In this document: positions 1 to 7,778 of the stretch, piece after piece
Layout: every line of letters begins with the position of its first letter
Position numbering within the stretch: the first letter of the stretch is position 1
NCBI RefSeq assembly: GCF_029212645.1
Contig: NZ_JARGND010000028.1
Location: forward strand, 1-41,936
Origin: Vannielia sp.
GTDB taxonomy: Bacteria > Pseudomonadota > Alphaproteobacteria > Rhodobacterales > Rhodobacteraceae
Length of the DNA: 41,936 bases
Direction of reading: 5' to 3'
The notes under the pieces: model-generated
The model's input: only the letters and a program-made list of their open reading frames with translations
Database searches by the model: none
Told to the model about the DNA's origin: nothing
Position numbers and translations under genes: made by a program

Positions 1-433
1 GAGAAAAGACGGAAACCAAACCGATCAGCAGGAGCAAAGAGTAGCTTAGGAAGTGTCGGAAACTGTCCAAAGATTGGGGAGTAGCTCAGAGATCGACGAG
101 CGGCTGTTCTGGGACATCGCCAGGGAACAGTAACGGGCAGCGCGTGGGCACGATGTCGGCACGCAGGCGGGGGCCCATCCCATCTTGGCGAGTGGGCCAC
201 CCCGTTGCTATTGCCGCGACGAGTTCCGATTTCAGGTCCATCTGACCGAACGAGACCGGCGTCGAAGTGCAATTTCGACACAAGGAAAACCCTTTAATGG
301 TCAACGCATTACAGGCGCTGCACCAAAACGGCGCAGTCATCAGGTCCAGAGAATATCGGCCCCGAGAAAATGCTTCCAGGCCACCCGTCACCGAGGCCGG
401 TGCTCAGCCCTTCCGGCATAACCCTTGAATATA
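1..433. other. Left-edge stretch without an assignable gene
   Basis: I cannot assign a gene here. A minus-strand reading frame at 86-391 (101 codons, GTG start) contains two CxxC pairs ten residues apart (CSAC and CRNC), like a small zinc ribbon. It has no clear ribosome binding site, its third-position GC looks lower than in neighbouring genes, and I do not recognise the rest. It may be a small lineage-specific gene, a remnant, or chance. The stretch lies on the 3' side of a tRNA-Ser gene, a common insertion position for mobile DNA, but I see no integrase or attachment repeat. Confidence 0.3.
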
Positions 434-460
434 ACGGAAAAATCCGGCCGCAGCCGGATC
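434..460 (-). terminator. Rho-independent terminator of tRNA-Ser
   Basis: Read on the minus strand, a 7-bp stem (ATCCGGC / GCCGGAT, 442-448 with 453-459) closes a 4-nt loop and runs into a T tract. It lies about 25 bases past the 3' end of the tRNA-Ser gene. This is the expected intrinsic terminator for that transcript. Confidence 0.7.
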
Positions 461-484
461 GGGAGAACACTTCTCAAGGGCAAG

Positions 485-574
485 TGGCGGAGGAGGTGGG
501 ATTCGAACCCACGGTACGCTTTCACGCACGCCGGTTTTCAAGACCGGTGCATTCGACCACTCTGCCACTCCTCC
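485..574 (-). tRNA. tRNA-Ser (anticodon TGA)
   Basis: On the minus strand the sequence starts GGAGGAG and ends CTCCTCC-G-CCA, giving a perfect 7-bp acceptor stem with an encoded CCA tail (485-487). The anticodon loop reads CTTGAAA, so the anticodon is TGA (reads UCA and, by wobble, other UCN codons). There is a long variable arm, as expected of class II tRNA-Ser, and a standard T-loop (GGTTCGAATCC). Length is 90 nt with CCA. Confidence 0.95.
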
Positions 575-629
575 GGCGCGGGTCTGGGGCGCTACCTTCC
601 TCACCTTGTGGAAAAAGGCAACACCCTCC

Positions 630-647
630 ATGCGTAAATTTACGCAT
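630..647. promoter_or_regulatory. 18-bp perfect palindrome, possible operator
   Basis: atgcgtaaatttacgcat is a perfect inverted repeat, AT-rich at its centre and standing out from GC-rich surroundings. It lies 56 bp upstream of the tRNA-Ser 5' end and 133 bp upstream of the divergent lipoprotein gene. That is a position from which a dimeric regulator could act on either one. No known operator is recognised. Confidence 0.35.
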
Positions 648-779
648 CCATTCGCGAGAGGCTTCCCAAGACTCCACGCTCTGTGTAAGGTGACGCAGAG
701 CAGATCAGCCGGGCAAACCGGCGAGGAACAAGCGCGACCGAGGCAAAAAGCCCGGCGAAAGCGTACAAAGGGGCGAAGC

Positions 780-1865
780 ATGGGCAAGGGCAAACTCCTT
801 CACATGGGTATTCTGTCGGCAACGGTTCTGGCCGTGGCCGGATGTGAAGACGGGACTGGATTTAACGTCGGGCGCGGAGCCGAGGGGCCAGCCACGGCGG
901 CTGCCGGCCGTCCGGCGCAGGCCAAGCTGGTTGAGCGCGATGTTGAAGCGCCCGATGTATTTTCCGCCAAGGAAGCCGGCCTGTGGGATGGTCGCCCCTC
1001 GCTGGGCGGCGTCTGGGTGGCGCATCCCAGCGTGAAAGACCCCGAGCGGGTGCTTGTTCGCAACCCCGAGAACGGCAAATCGGTGATCGGCGCCCTCTTC
1101 AAGCGCGAACGCGACAATCCTGGCCCCAAACTTCAGGTCAGCTCGGATGCGGCCAATGCGCTGGGGCTTTTGCCCGGCGCGCCCACCAATCTTTCGGTTG
1201 TGGCGCTGGTCCGTGAAGAAGTTCCGCAAGCCGCGCCCGCCGCAGCCGTCATGGCCGAAACGATTGAAGCACCTGAAACAATTGAGCAAAAATCGCTCGA
1301 CGCACCGCTAACCGCCGCTGCGGCTGCCATCGACGCGGCAGAAACCGGCACCGAGGGCGCGGTGAAAATCGGTGAGGCCACAACGATTGCCGCCGCCGAT
1401 GGCGCTGCCAAAACCAACACAAAGGCCAAGAAGGGCTTCTGGAACCGCTTGAAAAGCAAGCCATCGCGCCGCCAGGAGGCCGATGAGGTGATCGCCGCCG
1501 CCGGACCGGCCAACGCTCCCGCGCCGCTGTCGGCCATGGCCACACCCGAAATCGCGCCTGCCGCCAGCTCCATGCCGGTGGTCAAGGCCGCCGCCCCTGC
1601 GCCGGCCACAACACCCAAAGCCCAAAAGCCCTCTGGCAAGAACTACATCCAGATCGGTATCTTCTCAGTTGAGGAAAATGCCAGCCGCACAGCGTCCAAC
1701 ATGCGCAAGGCCGGGATCGTTCCGACGGTCTATGCCCAGGAGAGCCGTGGCAAGAAATTCTGGCGCGTGGTCATCGGCCCTGCGCAGTCCTCCGCCGATC
1801 GCCAGGTGCTTCTCAAGAAAGTGAAGGCAATGGGCTTCCAGGACGCTTACTTTGTGACGAACTAA
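780..1865 (+). CDS. SPOR-domain lipoprotein
   Basis: A 361-residue secreted protein. The start at 780 is preferred because it follows a purine-rich AAAGGGG site and opens directly into a lipoprotein signal peptide (hydrophobic residues 9-20, lipobox AVAGC with Cys22 as the lipidated residue). The frame remains open upstream to 606, but that part is not signal-like. Residues about 23-285 are a low-complexity Ala/Pro-rich linker, probably spanning the periplasm. The last 75 residues, from NYIQIGIFSVEENA to the end, form a SPOR domain, known to bind glycan strands lacking stem peptides at division sites. The role is therefore peptidoglycan association or cell division, possibly RlpA- or DedD-like. 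It precedes a D,D-carboxypeptidase on the same strand 87 bp on, which fits an envelope function. The specific partner is unknown. Confidence 0.85.
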   Translation: MGKGKLLHMGILSATVLAVAGCEDGTGFNVGRGAEGPATAAAGRPAQAKLVERDVEAPDVFSAKEAGLWDGRPSLGGVWVAHPSVKDPERVLVRNPENGKSVIGALFKRERDNPGPKLQVSSDAANALGLLPGAPTNLSVVALVREEVPQAAPAAAVMAETIEAPETIEQKSLDAPLTAAAAAIDAAETGTEGAVKIGEATTIAAADGAAKTNTKAKKGFWNRLKSKPSRRQEADEVIAAAGPANAPAPLSAMATPEIAPAASSMPVVKAAAPAPATTPKAQKPSGKNYIQIGIFSVEENASRTASNMRKAGIVPTVYAQESRGKKFWRVVIGPAQSSADRQVLLKKVKAMGFQDAYFVTN

Positions 1866-1952
1866 GCCGGGCGCATTTCAGCCGCTCGCCTGTTTCATCA
1901 CATCCCCGGCCCTGGGCAAGGGCCTGAAAAACACAAAGGACCGGCCCCCTTC

Positions 1953-3125
1953 ATGTTTCGCCCGATCACACGTTTTCTGCGCGCACCGCTTGGCCTTGCG
2001 CTCGCGGCGCTCATCTCCACCACCGCCGCTCACGCCTTTGAAACCCGCGCCAGCGCCGCTTGGGTGATGGACGAAACCACCAACACCCTCCTACTGTCAA
2101 AAAACGCCGCCACCCCCCTGCCCCCGGCCTCCATGTCAAAGCTGATGACGCTGAACATGCTGTTTGAGGCGCTGCGCGACGGGCGGGTGACGATGGAAAC
2201 CACCTTCACGGTTTCCGAGCGTGCCAAGGCGATGCAGGGCAGTTCGATGTTCCTCAACACAACCGACCGGCCCACCGTGGAAGAGTTGATCCAGGGCATC
2301 GTCGTGCAATCGGGCAACGATGCCTGCGTTGTGGTGGCCGAAGGGCTGGCAGGCACCGAAGAAGGCTTTGCGCGGCTGATGAACGAGCGCGCAAAGGATT
2401 TGGGGATGGAAAACTCCACCTTTGCCAATTCCAGCGGCTGGCCCAATCCAAATCAGCGCATGTCGATGCACGATCTGGGCATTCTGGCGATGCGCTTCAT
2501 CCGCGAATTCCCCGAGTATTATGGCTATTTCGGGATGAAAACGTTTGAGTTCGATGGCCGCGTGCCGACCAATCACAACAACCGTAACCCCTTGTTGGGG
2601 CTGGGTATTGGCGCTGACGGGCTAAAAACCGGCCACACCTCTGAGGCGGGGTATGGGCTTGTTGGCTCAGCCAAGCAGGGCAATCGGCGGATCATCTTTG
2701 TGATCACCGGGTTGCAATCCGAGGCGGCGCGCAAGCAAGAGGCGATCAACATCACCAACTGGGCGTTCCGCCAGTTTGTGCAAAAGACCGTCGCCGAGGA
2801 AGGCAAGCGGCTGGCCGACGCGCCGGTCTGGATGGGCACCGAGGATCGGGTAGGCCTTGTGCTGGCCAAGGATCTCAGCGTGTTGCTGCCCGCGCTGGCG
2901 CAAAACAACGTGAAGGCCGAGGTCACCTATCAAGGCCCCCTGCGCGCACCGCTTGAGGCCGGGCAAGAGGTGGCGACCCTCACCCTCACCCTGCCCGAGA
3001 TGGCCCCGATCACAGTGCCGCTGGTGGCCGAACGCGCCGTGCCCAAGGGCGGCTTCCTGCCGCGCCTGCGCACCGCCGCCCGGGTGTTGATGGAGCAATT
3101 CTCCGCGCAGTCTTCTCCCCTTTAA
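1953..3125 (+). CDS. dacC: D-alanyl-D-alanine carboxypeptidase (PBP5/6 family)
   Basis: A low-molecular-weight penicillin-binding protein of 390 residues, similar in length to E. coli DacA/DacC. It removes the terminal D-Ala from peptidoglycan pentapeptides in the periplasm. A signal peptide ends near AHA (residue 28). The three serine-peptidase motifs are all present and correctly spaced: SMSK (catalytic Ser60, Lys63), SGN (120-122) and KTG (225-227). The C-terminal beta-rich domain and a terminal amphipathic stretch (LPRLRTAARVLMEQF) fit a PBP5-type membrane anchor. It follows a SPOR lipoprotein on the same strand and may be co-transcribed. The symbol follows common usage for this family in alphaproteobacteria; dacA or dacF are equally possible. 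Confidence 0.92.
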   Translation: MFRPITRFLRAPLGLALAALISTTAAHAFETRASAAWVMDETTNTLLLSKNAATPLPPASMSKLMTLNMLFEALRDGRVTMETTFTVSERAKAMQGSSMFLNTTDRPTVEELIQGIVVQSGNDACVVVAEGLAGTEEGFARLMNERAKDLGMENSTFANSSGWPNPNQRMSMHDLGILAMRFIREFPEYYGYFGMKTFEFDGRVPTNHNNRNPLLGLGIGADGLKTGHTSEAGYGLVGSAKQGNRRIIFVITGLQSEAARKQEAINITNWAFRQFVQKTVAEEGKRLADAPVWMGTEDRVGLVLAKDLSVLLPALAQNNVKAEVTYQGPLRAPLEAGQEVATLTLTLPEMAPITVPLVAERAVPKGGFLPRLRTAARVLMEQFSAQSSPL

Positions 3126-3425
3126 GGGGCCTGATCCGCGCGCCCCTAATCTTGAGTGCGGGGCGTGCCACGGCGCTTGGTCCGGGGTGGTTGACCGGCA
3201 GGCGCGCGACAATCCGGCCCTGAGCACCACCGCCGCTGTGCCCTTCACCGTTCAGCACCGTCTTTTGAACAACCTCGCAGGGTGGCGAAATTTAGCCTGA
3301 TCCTTGCATCGCAAAACGGCGTGCGGCGGCCCCCGCCCCGCTCCACGCCTCCTCAACCTCATGCGATCAAAAGATTGGCGGTTTCGTCGTTTGCGCCCCC
3401 CGTTCGAGCGGGATACTGTCACCCC
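3126..3425. other. 300-bp intergenic region before tmk
   Basis: No gene is supported. The tmk frame stays open back to 3282, but that extension has no ribosome binding site and is not conserved-looking. A 6-bp inverted repeat (aggggc 3125-3130 / gcccct 3142-3147) overlaps the end of dacC and could be a weak terminator without a good T tract. The promoter of the tmk operon should lie in this stretch, but I could not locate it confidently. Confidence 0.4.
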
Positions 3426-4046
3426 ATGAACGGGTTCTTCATCACACTCGAAGGCATTGACGGCGCCGGGAAATCCACCCAGGCGCGGGCTTTGGCCACC
3501 TGGTTTGAGGGCGAGGGCCGCGAGGTGGTGCTCACACGCGAGCCGGGTGGCTCTGCGGGAGCCGAGGAAATCCGGCGCTTGCTGGTAGAAGGCGCGCCCG
3601 ATCGCTGGTCTGGCGAAACCGAAACGCTGCTCTTCACCGCCGCGCGGCGTGACCATCTGGAGCGGGTCATCACCCCTGCCCTTGCGGCGGGCAAGGTCGT
3701 CATCTCAGACCGGTTTGCCGATAGCACGCGGGTTTATCAAGGCGCCGCGCGCGGTGAGTTGCGCGCCTTGGTCGATACGCTGCACAAGCTGGCAATCCAG
3801 CGCGAGCCGGATCTGACCCTGATCCTTGATATGGACCCGGATGTCGCCCTGTCTCGCGGCTTGGCGCGCGCTTCTGGCGAAGACCGGTTTGAGGAAGAAG
3901 GCGCGGCCTTCCAGCACCGCCTGCGCGCCGGGTTCAAGGCGCTGGCCGCAGAATACCCCTCCCGCTGCCGGCTGGTTGATGCCTCCCGCCCCCCGGCCGA
4001 AATCACCCCCGATCTGATCGCCGCCACGCAGGAGCGGCTGGCATGA
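3426..4046 (+). CDS. tmk: Thymidylate kinase
   Basis: Phosphorylates dTMP to dTDP with ATP, an essential step in dTTP synthesis in the cytoplasm. The protein is 206 residues, normal for the family. The start is MNGFFITLEGIDG; the P-loop GIDGAGKST sits at residues 10-18. TREPGGS (about 38-44) is the DRX/TREPGG-type thymidylate-binding motif, and SDRFADSTRVYQG carries the conserved DR and YQG residues that contact dTMP. Its stop overlaps the start of holB by 4 bases (ATGA), so the two are translationally coupled. The tmk-holB-tatD order is a widely conserved DNA-metabolism operon. The call is secure. Confidence 0.96.
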   Translation: MNGFFITLEGIDGAGKSTQARALATWFEGEGREVVLTREPGGSAGAEEIRRLLVEGAPDRWSGETETLLFTAARRDHLERVITPALAAGKVVISDRFADSTRVYQGAARGELRALVDTLHKLAIQREPDLTLILDMDPDVALSRGLARASGEDRFEEEGAAFQHRLRAGFKALAAEYPSRCRLVDASRPPAEITPDLIAATQERLA

Positions 4047-5197
4047 GCGCCGCCGCCCTTGGCGTGGCCGAAGAGCTGCCTGAGGCAGACCGCCTTGGCA
4101 GCTACCCGCACCCGCGCCGCACCGAAAACCTCTATGGCCAGGACGCCGCCGAAGCGCGGTTTCTGGACAGCTTCAATTCCGGCCGGATGCCCCATGCCTG
4201 GCTGATCACCGGGCCGCGCGGGATTGGCAAGGCAACGCTGGCATGGCGTCTGGCGCGGTTTCTCATTGCCCAGCCGCTTGGCGAGGATGACGGGCTGTTC
4301 GGCGCCCCCGAACGCCCCGACACCCTTGCAACCTCGCCCGAGCACCCCGTCGCGCGGCGCATCGCGGCAGGCTCTGAAGGCAACCTCTTCCTGCTGCGCC
4401 GCCCGTGGGACCACAAGGCCAAGCGGCTCAAAACCGTGATCGACGTTGAAAGCGCCCGCGATCTGAAGAGGTTCTTCGCCCATTCCGCCGCAGAACAGGC
4501 CCGCCGGGTGGTGATTGTGGACAGCGCCGACGAGATGAACGCCTCCGCCGCCAACGCAGTGCTCAAAGTGCTGGAGGAGCCGCCTGCCAACACGGTGCTG
4601 CTGCTGATTTCCCACGCCCCTGCCGCCCTGCTCCCAACCATCCGCTCGCGCTGCCAGGTGCTGAAATGCGCCACCCTTTCGGAACCCTCGCTCATTGCCG
4701 CGCTGCGCGAAGCCGGGGCCGAGCCCCCCGAAGACCCGGCCGCCCGCGCCGCCCTCTCGGCCCTTGCCGAAGGCTCGGTCGCCACCGCCCTGCAACTGAT
4801 CGACGATGAGGGGCTGGCGCTTTATGCGGCCCTCGTCGCGCTGTTGCGCGATTTGCCAAAGCTGTCGCGCCCCGAAGTGCTCACCATGGCGTCCAAGGCC
4901 AGCGGGCGCGATGCCGCAGACCGCTTTCGCCTGACCGTGCGCCTGATCGACACTTTCCTCGCCCGCGCCGCCCGCACCGGCGTGGCCGGCCCCCCTGCCC
5001 CCGAGGCCGCGCCCGGCGAGGCCGCCCTGCTCACCCGCCTTGCCCCCGATACCCGCCGCGCCCGCGCCTGGGCCGAACTGGCCGCAACCCTCGGTGCCCG
5101 CGCCCGCGCCGGGCAGGCGGTGAACCTTGACGCGGGCGCGCTCATCACCGATATCTGCCTCAAGATCTCCGAGGCCGCCCACGAAATGCACCTCTGA
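4043..5197 (+). CDS. holB: DNA polymerase III subunit delta' (clamp loader)
   Basis: A 384-residue AAA+ family protein of the replicative clamp loader, which opens the beta sliding clamp and loads it on primed DNA. The N-terminal AAA+ module has GPRGIGKA at residues 57-64. The usual Ser/Thr after the P-loop Lys is Ala, which is tolerable because delta' is not the ATP-hydrolysing subunit in E. coli. The Walker B region reads VVIVDSADEMN, followed by ANAVLKVLEEPP and the SRC sensor-1 motif (IRSRCQ), all hallmarks of delta'/gamma proteins. It is coupled to tmk by an ATGA overlap and followed 15 bp later by tatD. Confidence 0.95.
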   Translation: MSAAALGVAEELPEADRLGSYPHPRRTENLYGQDAAEARFLDSFNSGRMPHAWLITGPRGIGKATLAWRLARFLIAQPLGEDDGLFGAPERPDTLATSPEHPVARRIAAGSEGNLFLLRRPWDHKAKRLKTVIDVESARDLKRFFAHSAAEQARRVVIVDSADEMNASAANAVLKVLEEPPANTVLLLISHAPAALLPTIRSRCQVLKCATLSEPSLIAALREAGAEPPEDPAARAALSALAEGSVATALQLIDDEGLALYAALVALLRDLPKLSRPEVLTMASKASGRDAADRFRLTVRLIDTFLARAARTGVAGPPAPEAAPGEAALLTRLAPDTRRARAWAELAATLGARARAGQAVNLDAGALITDICLKISEAAHEMHL

Positions 5198-5212
5198 GAC
5201 AACGGAGCTTCA

Positions 5213-6007
5213 ATGCCTGCCGAGATTACCGACAGCCACTGCCATCTGGATTTCCCCGACTTCGAGGGGGAGCTGCCCGATGTGATCGCCCGCGCCGCCG
5301 AAGCGGGCGTCACCCGGATGGTGACCATCTGCACAAGGCTGCGCAACGCGCCGCAGGTGCAGGCCATCGCCGAGGCCCATGCGCCGGTGTTCTTCGCCGC
5401 AGGCACCCACCCGATGAGCGTCGCCGAAGAGCCCATGGCCAGTGTTGACGAACTGGTGGCACTGGCCGAACACCCCAAATTCGTTGGCATCGGCGAAACC
5501 GGGCTGGATTACCACTACACCGCCGAAAGCGCCGAGGCGCAGCAACAGTCCCTGCGCATCCATATTGATGCCGCGCGTGAAACCGGCCTGCCGCTCATCA
5601 TCCATGCCCGCGCGGCAGATGATGATATGGCGGCGATCCTGCGCGAAGGCTATGAGGCTGGCCCCTATAGCTGCGTCATGCATTGCTTCAGCTCCTCAGC
5701 CGCACTGGGCCGCGCCGCGCTGGACCTTGGGTTTTACCTCTCAATGTCAGGCATCGCCGCCTTCCCCAAAAGCCAGGAGCTGCGCGATATCTTCGCCAGC
5801 GCCCCGCTTGAGCGCATTCTGGTGGAAACCGACAGCCCCTACCTTGCCCCGCCGCCCCATCGCGGCAAACGCAACGAGCCGGGCTATTCGGCCCACACCG
5901 CCCGCGTCGGGGCCGAGGTATTTGGCCTGCCGTATGAGGATTTCGCCGCCGCGACACAGGCCAATTTTGACCGCCTGTTCGCCAAGGCCGCCGGGTGGCA
6001 GCCATGA
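5213..6007 (+). CDS. tatD: TatD-family metal-dependent hydrolase
   Basis: A 264-residue TIM-barrel hydrolase of the TatD/YcfH family, metal-dependent DNases or phosphoesterases linked to DNA fragmentation and repair. Motifs: SHCHLDF near the N-terminus (HxH metal ligands His9 and His11), GIGETGLDYHY (metal-bridging Glu), LIIHARAADDD, MHCFSS, and VETDSPYLAP near the C-terminus (catalytic Asp). A ribosome binding site CGGAG sits six bases before the ATG. It lies between holB and a metallo-beta-lactamase-fold gene, the standard arrangement in many proteobacteria (YcfH type). The exact physiological substrate is unknown. Confidence 0.93.
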   Translation: MPAEITDSHCHLDFPDFEGELPDVIARAAEAGVTRMVTICTRLRNAPQVQAIAEAHAPVFFAAGTHPMSVAEEPMASVDELVALAEHPKFVGIGETGLDYHYTAESAEAQQQSLRIHIDAARETGLPLIIHARAADDDMAAILREGYEAGPYSCVMHCFSSSAALGRAALDLGFYLSMSGIAAFPKSQELRDIFASAPLERILVETDSPYLAPPPHRGKRNEPGYSAHTARVGAEVFGLPYEDFAAATQANFDRLFAKAAGWQP

Positions 6008-6819
6008 ATGACTATCGCTTCACCATCCTCGGCTGCGGCTCCTCCGGCGGCGTGCCCCGCCTGCCCGACAACTGGGGCGAGTGTGACCCGGCAAACCCCA
6101 AAAACGCCCGCCGCCGCTGCTCAATGCTGGTCGAGCGTGTCGGCACTGGCGGCACCACGCGGGTGCTGATCGACACCTCGCCAGACCTGCGCTCGCAATT
6201 GCTTGATGCGCATGTCGGCGCACTTGACGGGGTTGCCTACACCCACGCCCACGCCGACCATACCCACGGCCTCGATGATCTGCGAATGGTCGTTTACAAC
6301 ATGAGATCGCGGGTAAAGGTCTGGGCCGATGGCGATACCACCAATGACCTGCTGTCGCGCTTTGGCTATGCCTTCGTGCAGCCCCCCGGCTCTGATTACC
6401 CGCCAATCCTGGACCTGCGCGCCATTGATGGCGCCTTCACGGTCGAGGGCGCGGGCGGGCCGATCACGCTGACCCCGTTCGAGGTGGAGCACGGGCGCAT
6501 TGATGCGCTTGGCTTCCGCGTTGGCGGGCTGGCTTACCTTCCCGATGTGTCCGACATCCCCGAAGCCGTTTGGCCAGTGCTGGATGGCCTTGATATCTGG
6601 GTGCTGGATGCGCTGCGCCGCACTCCGCACCCCTCGCACGCGCATCTGGCAAAATCGCTGGAGTGGATCGCCCGCGCCGCCCCCACCCGCGCCGTGCTGA
6701 CCAACATGCATATCGACTTGGATTATGCCACGGTCGAGGCCGAAACCCCGGCCCATATCACCCCCGCCTATGACGGAATGGTTCTAACCCTCCCAGCCGA
6801 TACGCCGCAAACCACATGA
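6004..6819 (+). CDS. Metallo-beta-lactamase-fold hydrolase, PhnP-like
   Basis: A 271-residue phosphodiesterase-type MBL protein. HAHADH at residues 81-86 is the HxHxDH metal motif. Distal ligands are offered by VEHGRIDALGF, YLPDVSDIP and the terminal NMHIDLDY. The N-terminal GCGSSGGVPR is typical of the PhnP/RNase Z-like group; PhnP itself cleaves 5-phosphoribosyl cyclic phosphates, but no phn genes are nearby, so the substrate is open. The ATG at 6004 overlaps the tatD stop (ATGA), so this start is preferred over one three codons upstream. The next gene also starts by ATGA overlap. The holB-tatD-MBL cluster suggests a housekeeping nucleic-acid or nucleotide clean-up role (inference). Confidence 0.88.
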   Translation: MNDYRFTILGCGSSGGVPRLPDNWGECDPANPKNARRRCSMLVERVGTGGTTRVLIDTSPDLRSQLLDAHVGALDGVAYTHAHADHTHGLDDLRMVVYNMRSRVKVWADGDTTNDLLSRFGYAFVQPPGSDYPPILDLRAIDGAFTVEGAGGPITLTPFEVEHGRIDALGFRVGGLAYLPDVSDIPEAVWPVLDGLDIWVLDALRRTPHPSHAHLAKSLEWIARAAPTRAVLTNMHIDLDYATVEAETPAHITPAYDGMVLTLPADTPQTT

Positions 6820-7745
6820 GCGCCCTCACTTTCGTGATCCTGCCGGTTTTTCTGGTGATCGGGCTAGGTTACCTCGCTGTGTGGAAACTGCGCTTCCCCG
6901 CCGAGGGCGCGGATATGCTGATGAGCTTTGCCCAAAGCTACGCGATCCCCGTGCTGCTGTTCATGGCGATGACCCGGCTGGATCTCGCACTTGGCTTTCA
7001 ACTGGCGCTTCTGGTGCCATTTTACGCAGGCGCCTTCACCGGCTTCCTGGCCGGGGTATTTGGCGCACGGTTTCTCTTTCGCCGCGATTGGGAAGATGCC
7101 GTGGTGATCGGGTTTTGTGCGGCCTTTTCCAACTCTCTGCTGCTCGGCCTGCCAATCACCGAGCGCGCCTATGGAGCCGATGCGCTCACCGGCAACTACG
7201 CGATCATCGCGCTGCACGCGCCCTCGCTGCTGACGATCGGCATCGTGGTGATGGAACTGGTCCGCGCGCGCGGCGCGCCGCTGGCGGCGTTGCCAAAGCG
7301 GGTGGCAAAGGGCGTGTTTTCCAACGGGCTGATCATTGGCATTCTCTCCGGGCTGGTGGTCAACATTACCGGCCTGTCGCTGCCCCAGGTGCTGATCGAC
7401 GGGGCCGATCTTGTGGCGCGTGCGGGCCTGCCCGCAGCGCTCTTTGCCCTTGGCGGTGTGTTGGTGCGCTACAAACCCGAGGGGGATTTGCGCATCGCCC
7501 TGTTCATCTGTGCGCTCTCGCTCGGGCTGCATCCGCTCATCACCTTCACCCTCGGCAATGCCTTTGGCCTCGGTCAGGACGGGCTGCGCTCTGCCACCAT
7601 AACCGCCGCCATGGCCCCCGGCATCAACACCTATATCTTTGCGCATATGTATAGCCGCGCCAAGCGGGTCGCGGCCTCTGCGGTGCTGCTTGCAACCGGG
7701 TTGACGATGCTCACAGCCCTCGGCTGGCTCACCCTGCTCCCGTGA
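6816..7745 (+). CDS. AEC-family transporter (auxin efflux carrier fold)
   Basis: A 309-residue inner-membrane protein with about ten hydrophobic segments in two halves, matching AEC-family transporters such as MdcF and YfdV, which move organic anions. Typical elements are LPVFLVIGLGYLAV at the start, the glycine/proline-rich FSNSLLLGLPITERAYG and the second-half GGVLVRYK segment. It is the last gene of the tmk-holB-tatD operon (ATGA overlap with the MBL gene). The family says secondary transporter; the substrate cannot be read from the sequence and the operon does not reveal it. Confidence 0.88.
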   Translation: MSALTFVILPVFLVIGLGYLAVWKLRFPAEGADMLMSFAQSYAIPVLLFMAMTRLDLALGFQLALLVPFYAGAFTGFLAGVFGARFLFRRDWEDAVVIGFCAAFSNSLLLGLPITERAYGADALTGNYAIIALHAPSLLTIGIVVMELVRARGAPLAALPKRVAKGVFSNGLIIGILSGLVVNITGLSLPQVLIDGADLVARAGLPAALFALGGVLVRYKPEGDLRIALFICALSLGLHPLITFTLGNAFGLGQDGLRSATITAAMAPGINTYIFAHMYSRAKRVAASAVLLATGLTMLTALGWLTLLP

Positions 7746-7778
7746 TCCCCTGGCGCGGCCCGCCGCCCAAGGCTTGCC

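Noticed and set aside
606..779. N-terminal extension of the SPOR lipoprotein
   Set aside because: The start at 780 has a ribosome site and leads directly into a lipoprotein signal; the extension would bury it.
3737..5191. 484-codon minus-strand open frame over tmk and holB
   Set aside because: It is antisense to two well-supported genes and Gly/Ala/Arg-rich, as expected of a shadow frame in GC-rich DNA.
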